39,768 bases of DNA from Bacillota bacterium (GCA_023396555.1 JAEWWC010000014.1:1-39768); one strand, 5' to 3'. Counted from the stretch's first letter, positions 1-7,130 are shown. The notes: generated by a model not told the origin, from the letters alone. Program-made: numbers and translations.

Positions 1-66
1 TCTTACGACGTGCGCGACGTGGACAGCGTCATCGAACAGATGGCCATCACCAGCGATATCTCGTAA
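1..66 (+). CDS. 3' end of an unidentified gene upstream of hypA
   Basis: The window opens inside a reading frame whose last 21 codons end at TAA (64-66), five bases before the ATG of the HypA-like gene. No ribosome binding site is visible in that gap, so the next gene is probably translated by coupling, which suggests a shared operon. The visible tail (ending ITSDIS) has no motif I recognise. It does not look like the C-terminus of HypE or of a NiFe-hydrogenase large subunit. The function cannot be assigned from this fragment. Confidence 0.6.
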   Translation, partial: SYDVRDVDSVIEQMAITSDIS

Positions 67-71
67 GCGTT

Positions 72-311
72 ATGCACGAAAGCGTTCTCGTTTACCGCAT
101 GCTGGAGGAGATCAGACCGCAGCTGCCACCCGGCCGCACGCTGAAGCGTGTCTCACTGGAGGTGGGCGAGTATTCTTGTGTCAACACCAAAACGCTGGTG
201 CAGCTTTATGACATCGCCAAAGCGGGCACGTACGCCCAAAGCAGCCGCTTGAAGCTCATCGTCGGAGAAAATTCTTCGGACATCGTGATCAAGTCCATTG
301 AGGTTAAATGA
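72..311 (+). CDS. hypA: HypA-like nickel metallochaperone lacking the zinc-ribbon domain
   Basis: HypA delivers Ni2+ together with HypB to the precursor of NiFe-hydrogenase (and to urease in some bacteria). The 79-residue product starts with the diagnostic Met-His-Glu, whose N-terminus and His2 bind nickel in the family, and keeps the amphipathic N-terminal half including the LEVGEYS segment. Family members are usually about 113 residues and carry two CxxC pairs forming a zinc site near residues 70-95. Here the only cysteine is C36 and no CxxC exists. The chain runs from the RLKLIVGE strand straight into the family's usual last strand (IVIKSIEVK), so the zinc domain looks cleanly deleted rather than lost by an end truncation. 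The stop overlaps the hypB start (ATGA). It may be a functional variant or a decayed copy; the intact frame and operon position favour function. Confidence 0.75.
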   Translation: MHESVLVYRMLEEIRPQLPPGRTLKRVSLEVGEYSCVNTKTLVQLYDIAKAGTYAQSSRLKLIVGENSSDIVIKSIEVK

Positions 312-967
312 TTATGGAAATCAAGATCAACAAAGACCTGTACGCATCGGAAAAGACGCTCGCTCAGATCAACCGCGAGACCTTCGCGGGTTTCTCGCTG
401 CCCGTCGTCAACATGATCGGCTCGCCCGGCTCCGGCAAGACCACGCTGCTGGAAGCCACGCTCAGCTTTCTCAAAACACAGGGCGTGCGGGCAGGCGTGA
501 TCGAAGGCGACGTGGAAACGGCGCTGGACAGCGACCGCCTCGCGCCCTTCGGCATGCCGGTGCGCTTGGTCAACACGAACGGCGGCTGCCACCTGTCCCC
601 CGCCGACATACGCAAAGCGGCAAAGGACCTGCCGCTCGGAGAACTCGACCTGCTGATCATCGAAAACGTGGGCAACCTCGTATGCCCCGCCGCGTTCGAT
701 CTTGGCGAGACGCTCAAGTTCGCCGTGCTGTCCGCGCCCGAGGGCGACGAAAAGCCGCTCAAATACCCGGCGTTGTTCAAAAACGCGCAGCTCACCGTCA
801 TCACCAAGTGCGAGCTGGCCGGCGCCTGCCGCTTCGATATCGTGCGCGCGACTGCCAACATCCGCTCCGTGAACCCGGATGCCGTCGTTATTGCGCTGTC
901 CGTATTCGAAGGTACAGGCATGGATGCGTACTTCAAATTTCTGCTCGATCTGCTGAGCCCCAGATGA
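308..967 (+). CDS. hypB: HypB-type GTPase for nickel insertion
   Basis: HypB is a SIMIBI-class GTPase that drives nickel transfer during hydrogenase maturation in the cytoplasm. In the 219 residues the P-loop GSPGSGKTT lies at 38-46, the metal-binding Cys-His pair (GGCHL, C94-H95) at the expected place, and the switch II region IENVGNLVCP at 118-127 with C126. There is no N-terminal histidine-rich nickel storage stretch. The guanine-specificity motif, normally NKxD or TKxD, reads TKCE at 166-169, an Asp-to-Glu change at the base-contacting residue. ATG at 308 overlaps the hypA stop by four bases; an in-frame ATG at 314 is an alternative. Pairing with the shortened HypA suggests the two co-evolved. 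Identification as the HypB family is secure; the nickel enzyme served is not in the window. Confidence 0.92.
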   Translation: MIMEIKINKDLYASEKTLAQINRETFAGFSLPVVNMIGSPGSGKTTLLEATLSFLKTQGVRAGVIEGDVETALDSDRLAPFGMPVRLVNTNGGCHLSPADIRKAAKDLPLGELDLLIIENVGNLVCPAAFDLGETLKFAVLSAPEGDEKPLKYPALFKNAQLTVITKCELAGACRFDIVRATANIRSVNPDAVVIALSVFEGTGMDAYFKFLLDLLSPR

Positions 968-979
968 CCTCCAGCCTTA

Positions 980-1021
980 TTGACAATCATTTTGATTTAT
1001 AGTATAATGAACATCGTTCAT
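980..1021 (+). promoter_or_regulatory. Consensus sigma-A promoter with TetR operator on the -10 box
   Basis: TTGACA (980-985) is separated by exactly 17 bases from TATAAT (1003-1008), a fully consensus promoter. A palindrome ATGAAC-ATC-GTTCAT (1007-1021) overlaps the end of the -10 box and the start region. A protein bound there would block RNA polymerase. The same arms recur upstream of the neighbouring exporter (1602-1616), so this is most simply the autoregulatory operator of the TetR gene at 1036. Confidence 0.85.
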
Positions 1022-1035
1022 AAAGGAGATGCAAC

Positions 1036-1584
1036 ATGCCAAAACTACTCCCCGACAATATAAAGGAAGAGATTCTGTCTACCACACGCCGTCTGGTGAT
1101 GGAGCGTGGCTACAATAAGATATCCATACGCGACATCGCCAAAGCGTGCGGCATCGCCAGCGGAACGTTTTACAATTACTTTAAATCCAAGCAGGCTGTA
1201 CTCTCCGCGCTGCTTGCCGACGACTGGAACAGGATGCAGACCTTCCTCAACACGCAGTCCATATCTGCTGACCGGCCCGTCATCAATCAGTTGGAGGAGG
1301 TCTTCACCAGCCTCAAAGCCATGATGATCAGCGTGCATGAACTGTGGGCACTGGGCTTTCCAGACGATTTTGCCAGCGAAACGATGAACAGGATGGCCCA
1401 GATCAAAAGGCAGCTTCGCATCGACTTCGCTCAAACTATCCGGCAGATTATCCAAGGTCATACGGAACCCGAAAGGGAGGCGTTTCTATCCGGCTTCCTC
1501 GCACGCATGTTTTTCTCATATGCGTATGAGTCAAATTCCAGCTTCGGAGATATACGGTTCATTATCGAACGCATAATCACATAA
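1036..1584 (+). CDS. TetR/AcrR-family transcriptional repressor
   Basis: This 182-residue protein has a TetR N-terminal helix-turn-helix at about residues 10-56, with the family pattern IRDIAKACGIASGTFYNYFKSK. The remainder is a helical ligand-binding and dimerisation domain with no recognisable ligand class. The RBS AAGGAG sits eight bases before ATG 1036. It is encoded directly upstream of an MFS exporter in the same direction, and identical palindromes precede both genes. By family knowledge it probably represses its own gene and the exporter until an export substrate or membrane stress signal binds. The ligand is unknown. Confidence 0.92.
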   Translation: MPKLLPDNIKEEILSTTRRLVMERGYNKISIRDIAKACGIASGTFYNYFKSKQAVLSALLADDWNRMQTFLNTQSISADRPVINQLEEVFTSLKAMMISVHELWALGFPDDFASETMNRMAQIKRQLRIDFAQTIRQIIQGHTEPEREAFLSGFLARMFFSYAYESNSSFGDIRFIIERIIT

Positions 1585-1597
1585 AATTTTTTATGCA

Positions 1598-1616
1598 TAT
1601 TATGAACAGTGTTCAT
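1598..1616 (+). promoter_or_regulatory. Second copy of the TetR operator, upstream of the MFS exporter
   Basis: ATGAAC-AGT-GTTCAT (1602-1616) has the same arms and 3-bp spacer as the site at 1007-1021. A -10-like TATTAT (1598-1603) overlaps it in the same register as the TATAAT in the first site. The -35 position (1575-1580, AATCAC) is poor, so the promoter itself is weak or activator independent only in part. The site lies 26 bp before the exporter start. Confidence 0.75.
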
Positions 1617-1642
1617 TTAGATTCAGATTTCAGGAGGCTGCT

Positions 1643-4423
1643 ATGACAACTGAAAACAGTAAAAAACGATATGGCTGGGTACTCGCCGTTTACCTGATGG
1701 GTATCTTTATCGGTGCTATCGACACCGGCATTCTGACTCCGGCGCGCACTGTTGTCCAAAATTCGCTGGCAGTGAGCGAAAAAACCGGTATCTGGATGAT
1801 CACCGCGTTTACCCTGGCCTACGCCTGCGCTATGCCTATACTCGGCAAGCTGGCGGACCGCATTGGCCGAAAACGAGTCTATATGACGGCGATTGCGCTA
1901 TTCGGCATCGGCTCGCTGATCTGCGGCCTGTCCGACTTCGCAAACAGCTTCCCGATGCTCATCGTCGGACGCGTCGTTCAGGCGCTGGGCGGCGGCGGCA
2001 TCGTCCCGCTCGCCACAGCAGAGTTTGGCACCGGCTTCCCGGAAGAAAAGCGAGGCATGGCGCTGGGTCTGGTCGGCGGCGTTTACGGCATTGCGAACAT
2101 ACTCGGGGCCACGCTCGGCAGCGCGATACTCGACCTGGTCGGCGTACAGAACTGGCACTGGCTGTTCTTCATCAACCTGCCCATCTGCGTATTCGTCGTG
2201 CTGACCGGCATTTTTGTGCTGCCCAAGGGCGAGAAGAAGGAAGCGCAGCGCATCGATATTTGGGGCACCGTGGTGCTCGTCGCGATGGTGCTGTCCCTGC
2301 TGTACGGCCTCAACAATCTGGATTTCTTCGACTTCGGCGCAACCATAGGCAGCACGGGTGTCTATCCGTTCCTCATCGCGTTCGCCATGCTCGTCCCGTT
2401 GTTCATATTGCTGGAAAAACGCACAGCAGATCCGATACTCAATATGAGCTATTTCAGAAACGGCCGCATACTGATCACGCTACTGCTGGCAGTCATCGTG
2501 GGCATCTGTCTGATGGGCATGGTGTTCGTGCCGCAGTTCGCTGAAAATGCCCTGAAAACCCGCGCCGGATCCGGTGGTTACTTCGTTACGATTCTGGGCC
2601 TGTTCGCGGGCATCGGCGGCCCCTTAAGCGGCCGCCTGGTGGACAAATTCGGCCCCAAGAAAATATTGTACCTCGGCTTCTTCATCTCGTTAGCGGGCGC
2701 GCTGTTTCTCGCACTATACGCCACCGTCTTTGCCAGCGTCGCCAGCGTCATCATCAGCCTCGTGCTGGTGGGGTCGGGCCTCGGTTTCATCATGGGCACG
2801 CCGCTCAATTACATGATGCTTGCCAACACGCCCGCCGAGCAGTCCAACTCTGCGTTGTCCACGCTGTCGCTGATGCGCTCCATCGGCACCACTATCGGTC
2901 CCATACTGATGATCGGCTTCATTGCACAGGCCGGAGCCGCCGCCCAGGACGATATTATCAACATACTTCCTCCCGTTTCCTCCATTAAGATTGAGGCGGA
3001 CAAAGAGCTGACAGAAGGCCTCGACGCGGATCTTGCCTATATTAAGGAGGGGATGACCCAAGCGGACAGCAAGCAGGCACAGCTCTTGTCCATTGTCGAT
3101 GAGCTGGAATCACAAAACGCTGCGCTGAAAGCCGCCGACGCCAAAACACAGGCGGCGTTCAGCGACATCCAAAACGATCCGGACTTTGCCGACATGCTGG
3201 ACGAGATGGACTTCACAATGCCGGAAGGTCAGGACACGCCGGATTTTTCTGATATACGCGGGAAGATGTCCCAAGACAGCGGCATGAGCGCCGGGGACAT
3301 CGATGAATACATGGATATGCTGGACTTTGAAAACCAGAGCGGCATGGATATTGACATGACGGGCGAAGGTGAACTGCCCGACGACGTGCTGCAGCGCCTG
3401 CAATCCTCCGGTGTCACCACCATCACGGACGACGTCGTCTATCTCGTCGGGCGCATGTTCGAAATCAATACGCCCACCGTGATTGCGGACATACAAGGCG
3501 GAATCAGCGAAGGTATCAACGGCATCGGCGAAGGCATTGCCGGATTGTCAGATGCTGAAACCGGCATCGGCGAAGGTCTGGACGGGTTAAACACCGGCGT
3601 CAGCGGCATCGGTGAGGGCATTAGCGGCGTGCAGCTGGGTCTGGAAGGCATGAATGAGGGCCTAAGCGGCATGAAAGATGCCGTCAGCGGCATGCGCAAG
3701 GGCACCAGGGGTATTGGCAGCGGCATCAGCCAGATGAAAAAGGCGGTTGCGGGCATTAAAGAGGGCATCGCGGGCATGCAGCAAGGCCTTGCCGGGTTGG
3801 ACGCACAGATTGCTGCCAAACAGGCGGATCTGGACGCCTCCATCGCCGCGGGCGATCCCCCCACCGTCTGGGGTCCGATACAGGGCGCACTGGAAGGGCT
3901 CAAAGCAGCGCGCAGCAGCCTTCAGGCAAAGCTGGATGATGCGAAGAGCCAGAAGAGCACGCTGGAAGCCCAAATGAAAACGATGCGGCACAAAATATCG
4001 TCGATGAAGAATGCCATCAAGGATATTGAAGCGGCGCAGCAAAAACTGTCCGGCCTGATCACCGACGTCACCAAAGAACAGGAGCTGATGGTCTCCCTGC
4101 AATCAGGTATGAAGGATGCTTCCGGTTTAATGTCCGACCTCCGTGACTTACTCACCGGCATGTCGGAAAAGATGACGGACGCCCAAGGCCGGCTGACAAC
4201 GCTGCGCGATAACATCCCATCATATTTTGAAACCGCCCTCACCGCTTACACCGGGCAGGTTCAGGAGAAAAAGGCGGAAATTGAGGATACGTTCCAGAAC
4301 ACCGTAAACGCCGGGTTCACGCGCATGTATTACGCAGTTGCCATACTATGCGTTTTGGCCTGCGCTGCGCTGGCGTTCTACCGCCAATCCAAAAAATCGG
4401 GACCGCCGGATAAAGCTTCTTAA
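1643..4423 (+). CDS. MFS (DHA2/EmrB-like, 14-TM) drug exporter with a ~465-residue extracytoplasmic insert
   Basis: The 926-residue product is about twice the usual DHA2 length. Residues 1-430 hold thirteen predicted membrane helices, including motif A GKLADRIGRKR after TM2; the motif C region in TM5 is atypical (GATLGS instead of GPxxGG). Between TM13 and the last helix (about 895-914) lies an insert of roughly 465 residues, which by DHA2 topology faces outside. It contains an acidic helical part, about 14 glycine-rich heptads of the form G-hydrophobic-x-x-(G/A)-hydrophobic-x (about 619-726), and a long coiled-coil-like stretch with alternating Lys, Glu, Gln and Leu (about 726-880). Such heptads resemble the XXXLXXG repeats of YhgE/Pip and some MMPL proteins. 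RBS AGGAGG precedes ATG 1643. Probable proton-driven export of an amphipathic or antimicrobial compound; the insert may act as a built-in stalk or adaptor. The role is inferred. Confidence 0.88.
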   Translation: MTTENSKKRYGWVLAVYLMGIFIGAIDTGILTPARTVVQNSLAVSEKTGIWMITAFTLAYACAMPILGKLADRIGRKRVYMTAIALFGIGSLICGLSDFANSFPMLIVGRVVQALGGGGIVPLATAEFGTGFPEEKRGMALGLVGGVYGIANILGATLGSAILDLVGVQNWHWLFFINLPICVFVVLTGIFVLPKGEKKEAQRIDIWGTVVLVAMVLSLLYGLNNLDFFDFGATIGSTGVYPFLIAFAMLVPLFILLEKRTADPILNMSYFRNGRILITLLLAVIVGICLMGMVFVPQFAENALKTRAGSGGYFVTILGLFAGIGGPLSGRLVDKFGPKKILYLGFFISLAGALFLALYATVFASVASVIISLVLVGSGLGFIMGTPLNYMMLANTPAEQSNSALSTLSLMRSIGTTIGPILMIGFIAQAGAAAQDDIINILPPVSSIKIEADKELTEGLDADLAYIKEGMTQADSKQAQLLSIVDELESQNAALKAADAKTQAAFSDIQNDPDFADMLDEMDFTMPEGQDTPDFSDIRGKMSQDSGMSAGDIDEYMDMLDFENQSGMDIDMTGEGELPDDVLQRLQSSGVTTITDDVVYLVGRMFEINTPTVIADIQGGISEGINGIGEGIAGLSDAETGIGEGLDGLNTGVSGIGEGISGVQLGLEGMNEGLSGMKDAVSGMRKGTRGIGSGISQMKKAVAGIKEGIAGMQQGLAGLDAQIAAKQADLDASIAAGDPPTVWGPIQGALEGLKAARSSLQAKLDDAKSQKSTLEAQMKTMRHKISSMKNAIKDIEAAQQKLSGLITDVTKEQELMVSLQSGMKDASGLMSDLRDLLTGMSEKMTDAQGRLTTLRDNIPSYFETALTAYTGQVQEKKAEIEDTFQNTVNAGFTRMYYAVAILCVLACAALAFYRQSKKSGPPDKAS

Positions 4424-4435
4424 CTTTTACGCGAC

Positions 4436-4472
4436 AAGGCCGCCTTCATTGACTCCGAAGGCGGCCTTTTTT
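4436..4472 (+). terminator. Rho-independent terminator of the TetR/MFS unit
   Basis: GGCCGCCTTC (4438-4447) pairs perfectly with GAAGGCGGCC (4457-4466) across a 9-base loop, followed by six T (4467-4472). It begins 13 bases after the exporter stop codon. Confidence 0.93.
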
Positions 4473-4495
4473 ACTACTTACCACGCTAATTTCCC

Positions 4496-4524
4496 TTGTT
4501 TTACGGCTTTTTTATTGCTATAAT
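4496..4524 (+). promoter_or_regulatory. Promoter of the alanyl-tRNA synthetase gene
   Basis: TTGTTT (4496-4501), a 17-base spacer and TATAAT (4519-4524) with an extended -10 TG at 4516-4517. The implied leader is only about 30 nt, so there is no room for a T-box. Confidence 0.7.
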
Positions 4525-4560
4525 CAATATTTGCATACAGACATAAGGAGAGAGAAACCA

Positions 4561-6357
4561 TTGAAAGCATTGACGAGCGCAGAGCTGCGCCAGCTCTATC
4601 TTGATTTTTTTGCATCGAAGGGACACGCCATTATTCCCTCGGCGTCGCTGATACCGGAGAACGACCCCACCGTGCTGTTCACCACGGCGGGCATGCACCC
4701 GCTGGTGCCCTACCTGCTGGGTGCGAAGCACCCGGAGGGCACGCGGCTGGCCGACGTGCAAAAGTGCGTGCGCACCGGCGATATCGACGAGGTGGGCGAC
4801 GCGTCGCACTGCACCTTCTTTGAGATGCTGGGCAACTGGTCGCTGGGCGACTACTTCAAAAAGGATGCTATTGCGTACAGCTTCGAGTTCCTGACCTCGC
4901 CGAAGTGGCTGGGTTTGGATAAGGACAGGCTATACTTCACCTGCTTTGCGGGCGACGAGGATGCCCCGAAGGATACCGAGTCTGCCGGCTACTGGATGAG
5001 CCACGGCGTGGACGAAAGCCACATATACTTCCTCGGCAAGAAGCACAACTGGTGGGGCCCGGCGGGTATCACCGGCCCGTGCGGACCGGACACCGAGATG
5101 TTCATCGACACCGGCGTGCCCGCGTGCGGCCCGGACTGCAGCCCAGCCTGTTCGTGCGGCAAATACCTCGAGATCTGGAACGACGTGTTCATGCAGTACA
5201 ACAAGACAGCGGACGGTAAGTTTGAGCCGCTTGCGCAGCAGAACGTGGACACCGGCATGGGCCTCGACCGCACCGCCTGCACACTGCAGGGCAAAAAGTC
5301 CGTATACGACACCGACGCGTTCACCGGCGTACTCGCCAAGATCGCGGAGCTGTCCGGCAAAAACTATGACGATGATGCGGACACCACACGCTCGTTCCGC
5401 ATCATCGCGGACCACGTACGCTGTGCCACGTTCATACTCGGTGACGAGAAGGGCGTGACCCCATCCAACGTGGATCAGGGCTACGTGCTGCGACGCCTCA
5501 TCCGCCGCGCCGTGCGGTACGCGCTGCGCCTCGGCATACCGGAGCAATCGCTCCAGCACATCGCCCATACGGTAATCGCACAGTACAGCGGCTTCTATCC
5601 GGAGCTCAAGCGCAACGAGAGCCGCATCATCACAGAGCTGAATCTGGAGGAGGAGCGCTTCTCGCGCACCATCAAGCAGGGTCTGCGCGAGTTCGACAAG
5701 TTGAAAAACCGGCTCGAAGGCACCGTGATCGACGGCGTCTCCGCGTTCCACCTGTACGACACGTTCGGCTTCCCCATCGAATTCACGCTGGAGCTGGCAC
5801 AGGAAAACGGCCTCGAGGTGGACACGCAGGGCTTCGAAGAAGCGTTCAAGAAGCACCAGGAGGTCTCCGGCGCGGGCGCGGAGCAACGCTTCAAGGGCGG
5901 TCTGGCCGACACCGGCGAAGCCACCGCACGGCTGCACACCGCCACCCATCTCATGCATGCGGCGCTGCGCAAGGTGCTGGGCGAGGAAGTCGCCCAGAAG
6001 GGCAGCAACATCACGGCGGACCGGCTGCGCTTCGACTTCTCGTTCTCCCGCAAGGTGGAGGATCACGAGCTCAAAGAGGTGGAGCTGCTCGTCAACGAAG
6101 CCATCGACGCCGGCGTGGACATCACCTGCGAAGAGATGAGCGTCGAGGAAGCCAAAAACCAGGGCGCTATCGGCCTGTTCGAAGCCAAGTACGGCAGCGT
6201 GGTCAAGGTGTACACCGCCGGCCCCTTCTCCAAGGAGATCTGCGGCGGCCCTCACGCCTCCAATACCGCCGAGCTCGGTCGCTTCGAGATACAGAAGGAG
6301 CAGTCCAGCTCCGCGGGCGTGCGGCGCATCAAGGCCGTGCTCCATACCACCAACTAG
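4561..6357 (+). CDS. alaS: Short-form alanyl-tRNA synthetase (no C-terminal C-Ala domain)
   Basis: The enzyme charges tRNA-Ala with alanine and hydrolyses mischarged Ser/Gly-tRNA. The class II catalytic core is at the N-terminus (FFASKGHAIIPSASLIP, FTTAGMHPLVPYL). A cysteine-rich CGPDCSPACSCGKY segment lies near residues 190-204. The editing site is present as HTATH (H459/H463) and CGGPH (C561/H565). The protein ends at 598, directly after the editing domain, whereas standard bacterial AlaRS has about 875 residues including a coiled coil and the DHHA1/C-Ala domain. Such about 595-residue forms are known in Firmicutes. TTG at 4561 is chosen because AAGGAGAG lies 9 bases upstream; an in-frame ATG at 4531 would place that site inside the gene. 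Whether a full-length AlaRS exists elsewhere cannot be seen here. Confidence 0.9.
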   Translation: MKALTSAELRQLYLDFFASKGHAIIPSASLIPENDPTVLFTTAGMHPLVPYLLGAKHPEGTRLADVQKCVRTGDIDEVGDASHCTFFEMLGNWSLGDYFKKDAIAYSFEFLTSPKWLGLDKDRLYFTCFAGDEDAPKDTESAGYWMSHGVDESHIYFLGKKHNWWGPAGITGPCGPDTEMFIDTGVPACGPDCSPACSCGKYLEIWNDVFMQYNKTADGKFEPLAQQNVDTGMGLDRTACTLQGKKSVYDTDAFTGVLAKIAELSGKNYDDDADTTRSFRIIADHVRCATFILGDEKGVTPSNVDQGYVLRRLIRRAVRYALRLGIPEQSLQHIAHTVIAQYSGFYPELKRNESRIITELNLEEERFSRTIKQGLREFDKLKNRLEGTVIDGVSAFHLYDTFGFPIEFTLELAQENGLEVDTQGFEEAFKKHQEVSGAGAEQRFKGGLADTGEATARLHTATHLMHAALRKVLGEEVAQKGSNITADRLRFDFSFSRKVEDHELKEVELLVNEAIDAGVDITCEEMSVEEAKNQGAIGLFEAKYGSVVKVYTAGPFSKEICGGPHASNTAELGRFEIQKEQSSSAGVRRIKAVLHTTN

Positions 6358-6375
6358 AATTCATACGGGAAGATC

Positions 6376-6421
6376 TGAGGGCTCTGCCCTCGGACTCCCG
6401 CCAAAGGGCACGCCCTTTGGC
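6376..6421 (+). repeat. Two-hairpin dispersed repeat, copy 1 (3' of alaS)
   Basis: GAGGGC-TCT-GCCCTC (6377-6391) is followed by a linker and a perfect palindrome GCCAAAGGGC-AC-GCCCTTTGGC (6400-6421). The first 25 bases match, with seven differences, the reverse strand of 25829-25805, which is also followed by a second palindrome. The element starts 18 bases after the alaS stop in the sense orientation, upstream of the actual terminator. Confidence 0.75.
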
Positions 6422-6428
6422 ATCCATG

Positions 6429-6451
6429 AAAAATGCCTGATGGCATTTTTT
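6429..6451 (+). terminator. Terminator of alaS
   Basis: AAAAATGCC (6429-6437), loop TGAT, GGCATTTTT (6442-6450) and a further T run. The A tract makes it workable in both directions, but only alaS needs it. Confidence 0.8.
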
Positions 6452-6571
6452 GTTTTCAATTCTTATTCGTTATATTGGACATTTAATAGCCACTGTAATA
6501 AGATTTGCTTGTACGATAGTAACGGTAAGTTATACGTTTTATAGAACAAAATATTGTATACTGGAGTTGGC

Positions 6572-7057
6572 ATGGATATTGAAAAGCTGGTTAATTCTAA
6601 TCTGGTTAAACTCGGACGGGCAGTGGATATGCTATGGCTTTCTTTCGGGAAGTCAGTCATAATCACAACGCATAAAGGAACAAGACAAGTCAACGAATAT
6701 GCCCTTCACGTTCAATGTCCATGGCGCTTCACAAAAGATAATGCGATCATACTTGGCGTAAAAGATATCTACGATCCTCTTGATCCCGCACTTGACCTCG
6801 ATTCAGAATGGAATTGGGACGAATTTGACAGAGATATCTCAAAACAAAGTGTATTTGAAGCTAATTCTAAGATAATCAATGAGGATTTGTTACCTTTGAC
6901 TATAAATCAAGTCATTCAAACTGAGTGCGGAGATTTAAGAATCGAGTTTAATAAAAATGTAGTATTTGAACTGTTTATTACTGGCATAAGAAAATACGAA
7001 TACTGGCGCTTTATCGACTTTAACACTCGCGAACATACTGTGGTTTTTGAAGATTAA
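6572..7057 (+). CDS. Uncharacterised AT-rich orphan protein
   Basis: A 161-residue cytoplasmic protein with no signal peptide or membrane helix. Its DNA is visibly AT-rich (many AAA, GAT, TTT, ATT codons) in a GC-rich neighbourhood, which suggests recent acquisition. A conspicuous segment is ALHVQCPWRF in the first third, followed by aspartate-rich DPLDPALDLDSEWNWDEFD, and the end is beta-rich with many aromatic residues. I recall LHxQCxWR-type motifs in small hypothetical proteins of other bacteria but cannot name the family or a function. ATG 6572 is preferred over the in-frame ATG 6554 because GGAG (6563-6566) precedes it at suitable spacing. It stands alone, bounded by hairpin repeats on both sides. 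An immunity or defence-associated role is possible but there is no direct evidence. Confidence 0.7.
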   Translation: MDIEKLVNSNLVKLGRAVDMLWLSFGKSVIITTHKGTRQVNEYALHVQCPWRFTKDNAIILGVKDIYDPLDPALDLDSEWNWDEFDRDISKQSVFEANSKIINEDLLPLTINQVIQTECGDLRIEFNKNVVFELFITGIRKYEYWRFIDFNTREHTVVFED

Positions 7058-7064
7058 TTATCTC

Positions 7065-7114
7065 TAAAAGCCTTCTCCTTGAGGAGAAGGTGGCGCGCAG
7101 CGCAGGATGAGGTG
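7065..7114 (-). repeat. REP-like hairpin repeat, probably also terminating the GH3 gene
   Basis: CCTTCTCC-TTGA-GGAGAAGG (7071-7090) is a perfect 8-bp stem. It is followed on the + strand by GCGC-GCA-GCGC and GGATGAGG. Read on the minus strand it lies 17 bases beyond the GH3 stop and ends in GGCTTTTAG, a weak terminator tail. The composite of stem, short GC palindrome and TGAGG end resembles widespread REP/REPIN-type intergenic repeats. That resemblance is from memory. Confidence 0.55.
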
Positions 7115-7130
7115 TTGCTCTATGTTCCAG

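Noticed and set aside
3439..3903. 154-codon antisense frame rich in Met, Pro and Ser opposite the exporter insert
   Set aside because: Its repeat pattern is only the complement of the glycine heptads in the exporter; no start signal is present.
4525..4560. Possible T-box leader before alaS
   Set aside because: Only about 30 nt lie between the promoter and the start; no specifier stem or T-box sequence fits.
4930..6345. 471-codon antisense frame opposite alaS
   Set aside because: Composition is a mirror of the GC-rich coding strand (runs of Ala, Val, Leu, Arg, His) and lies wholly within a clear gene.
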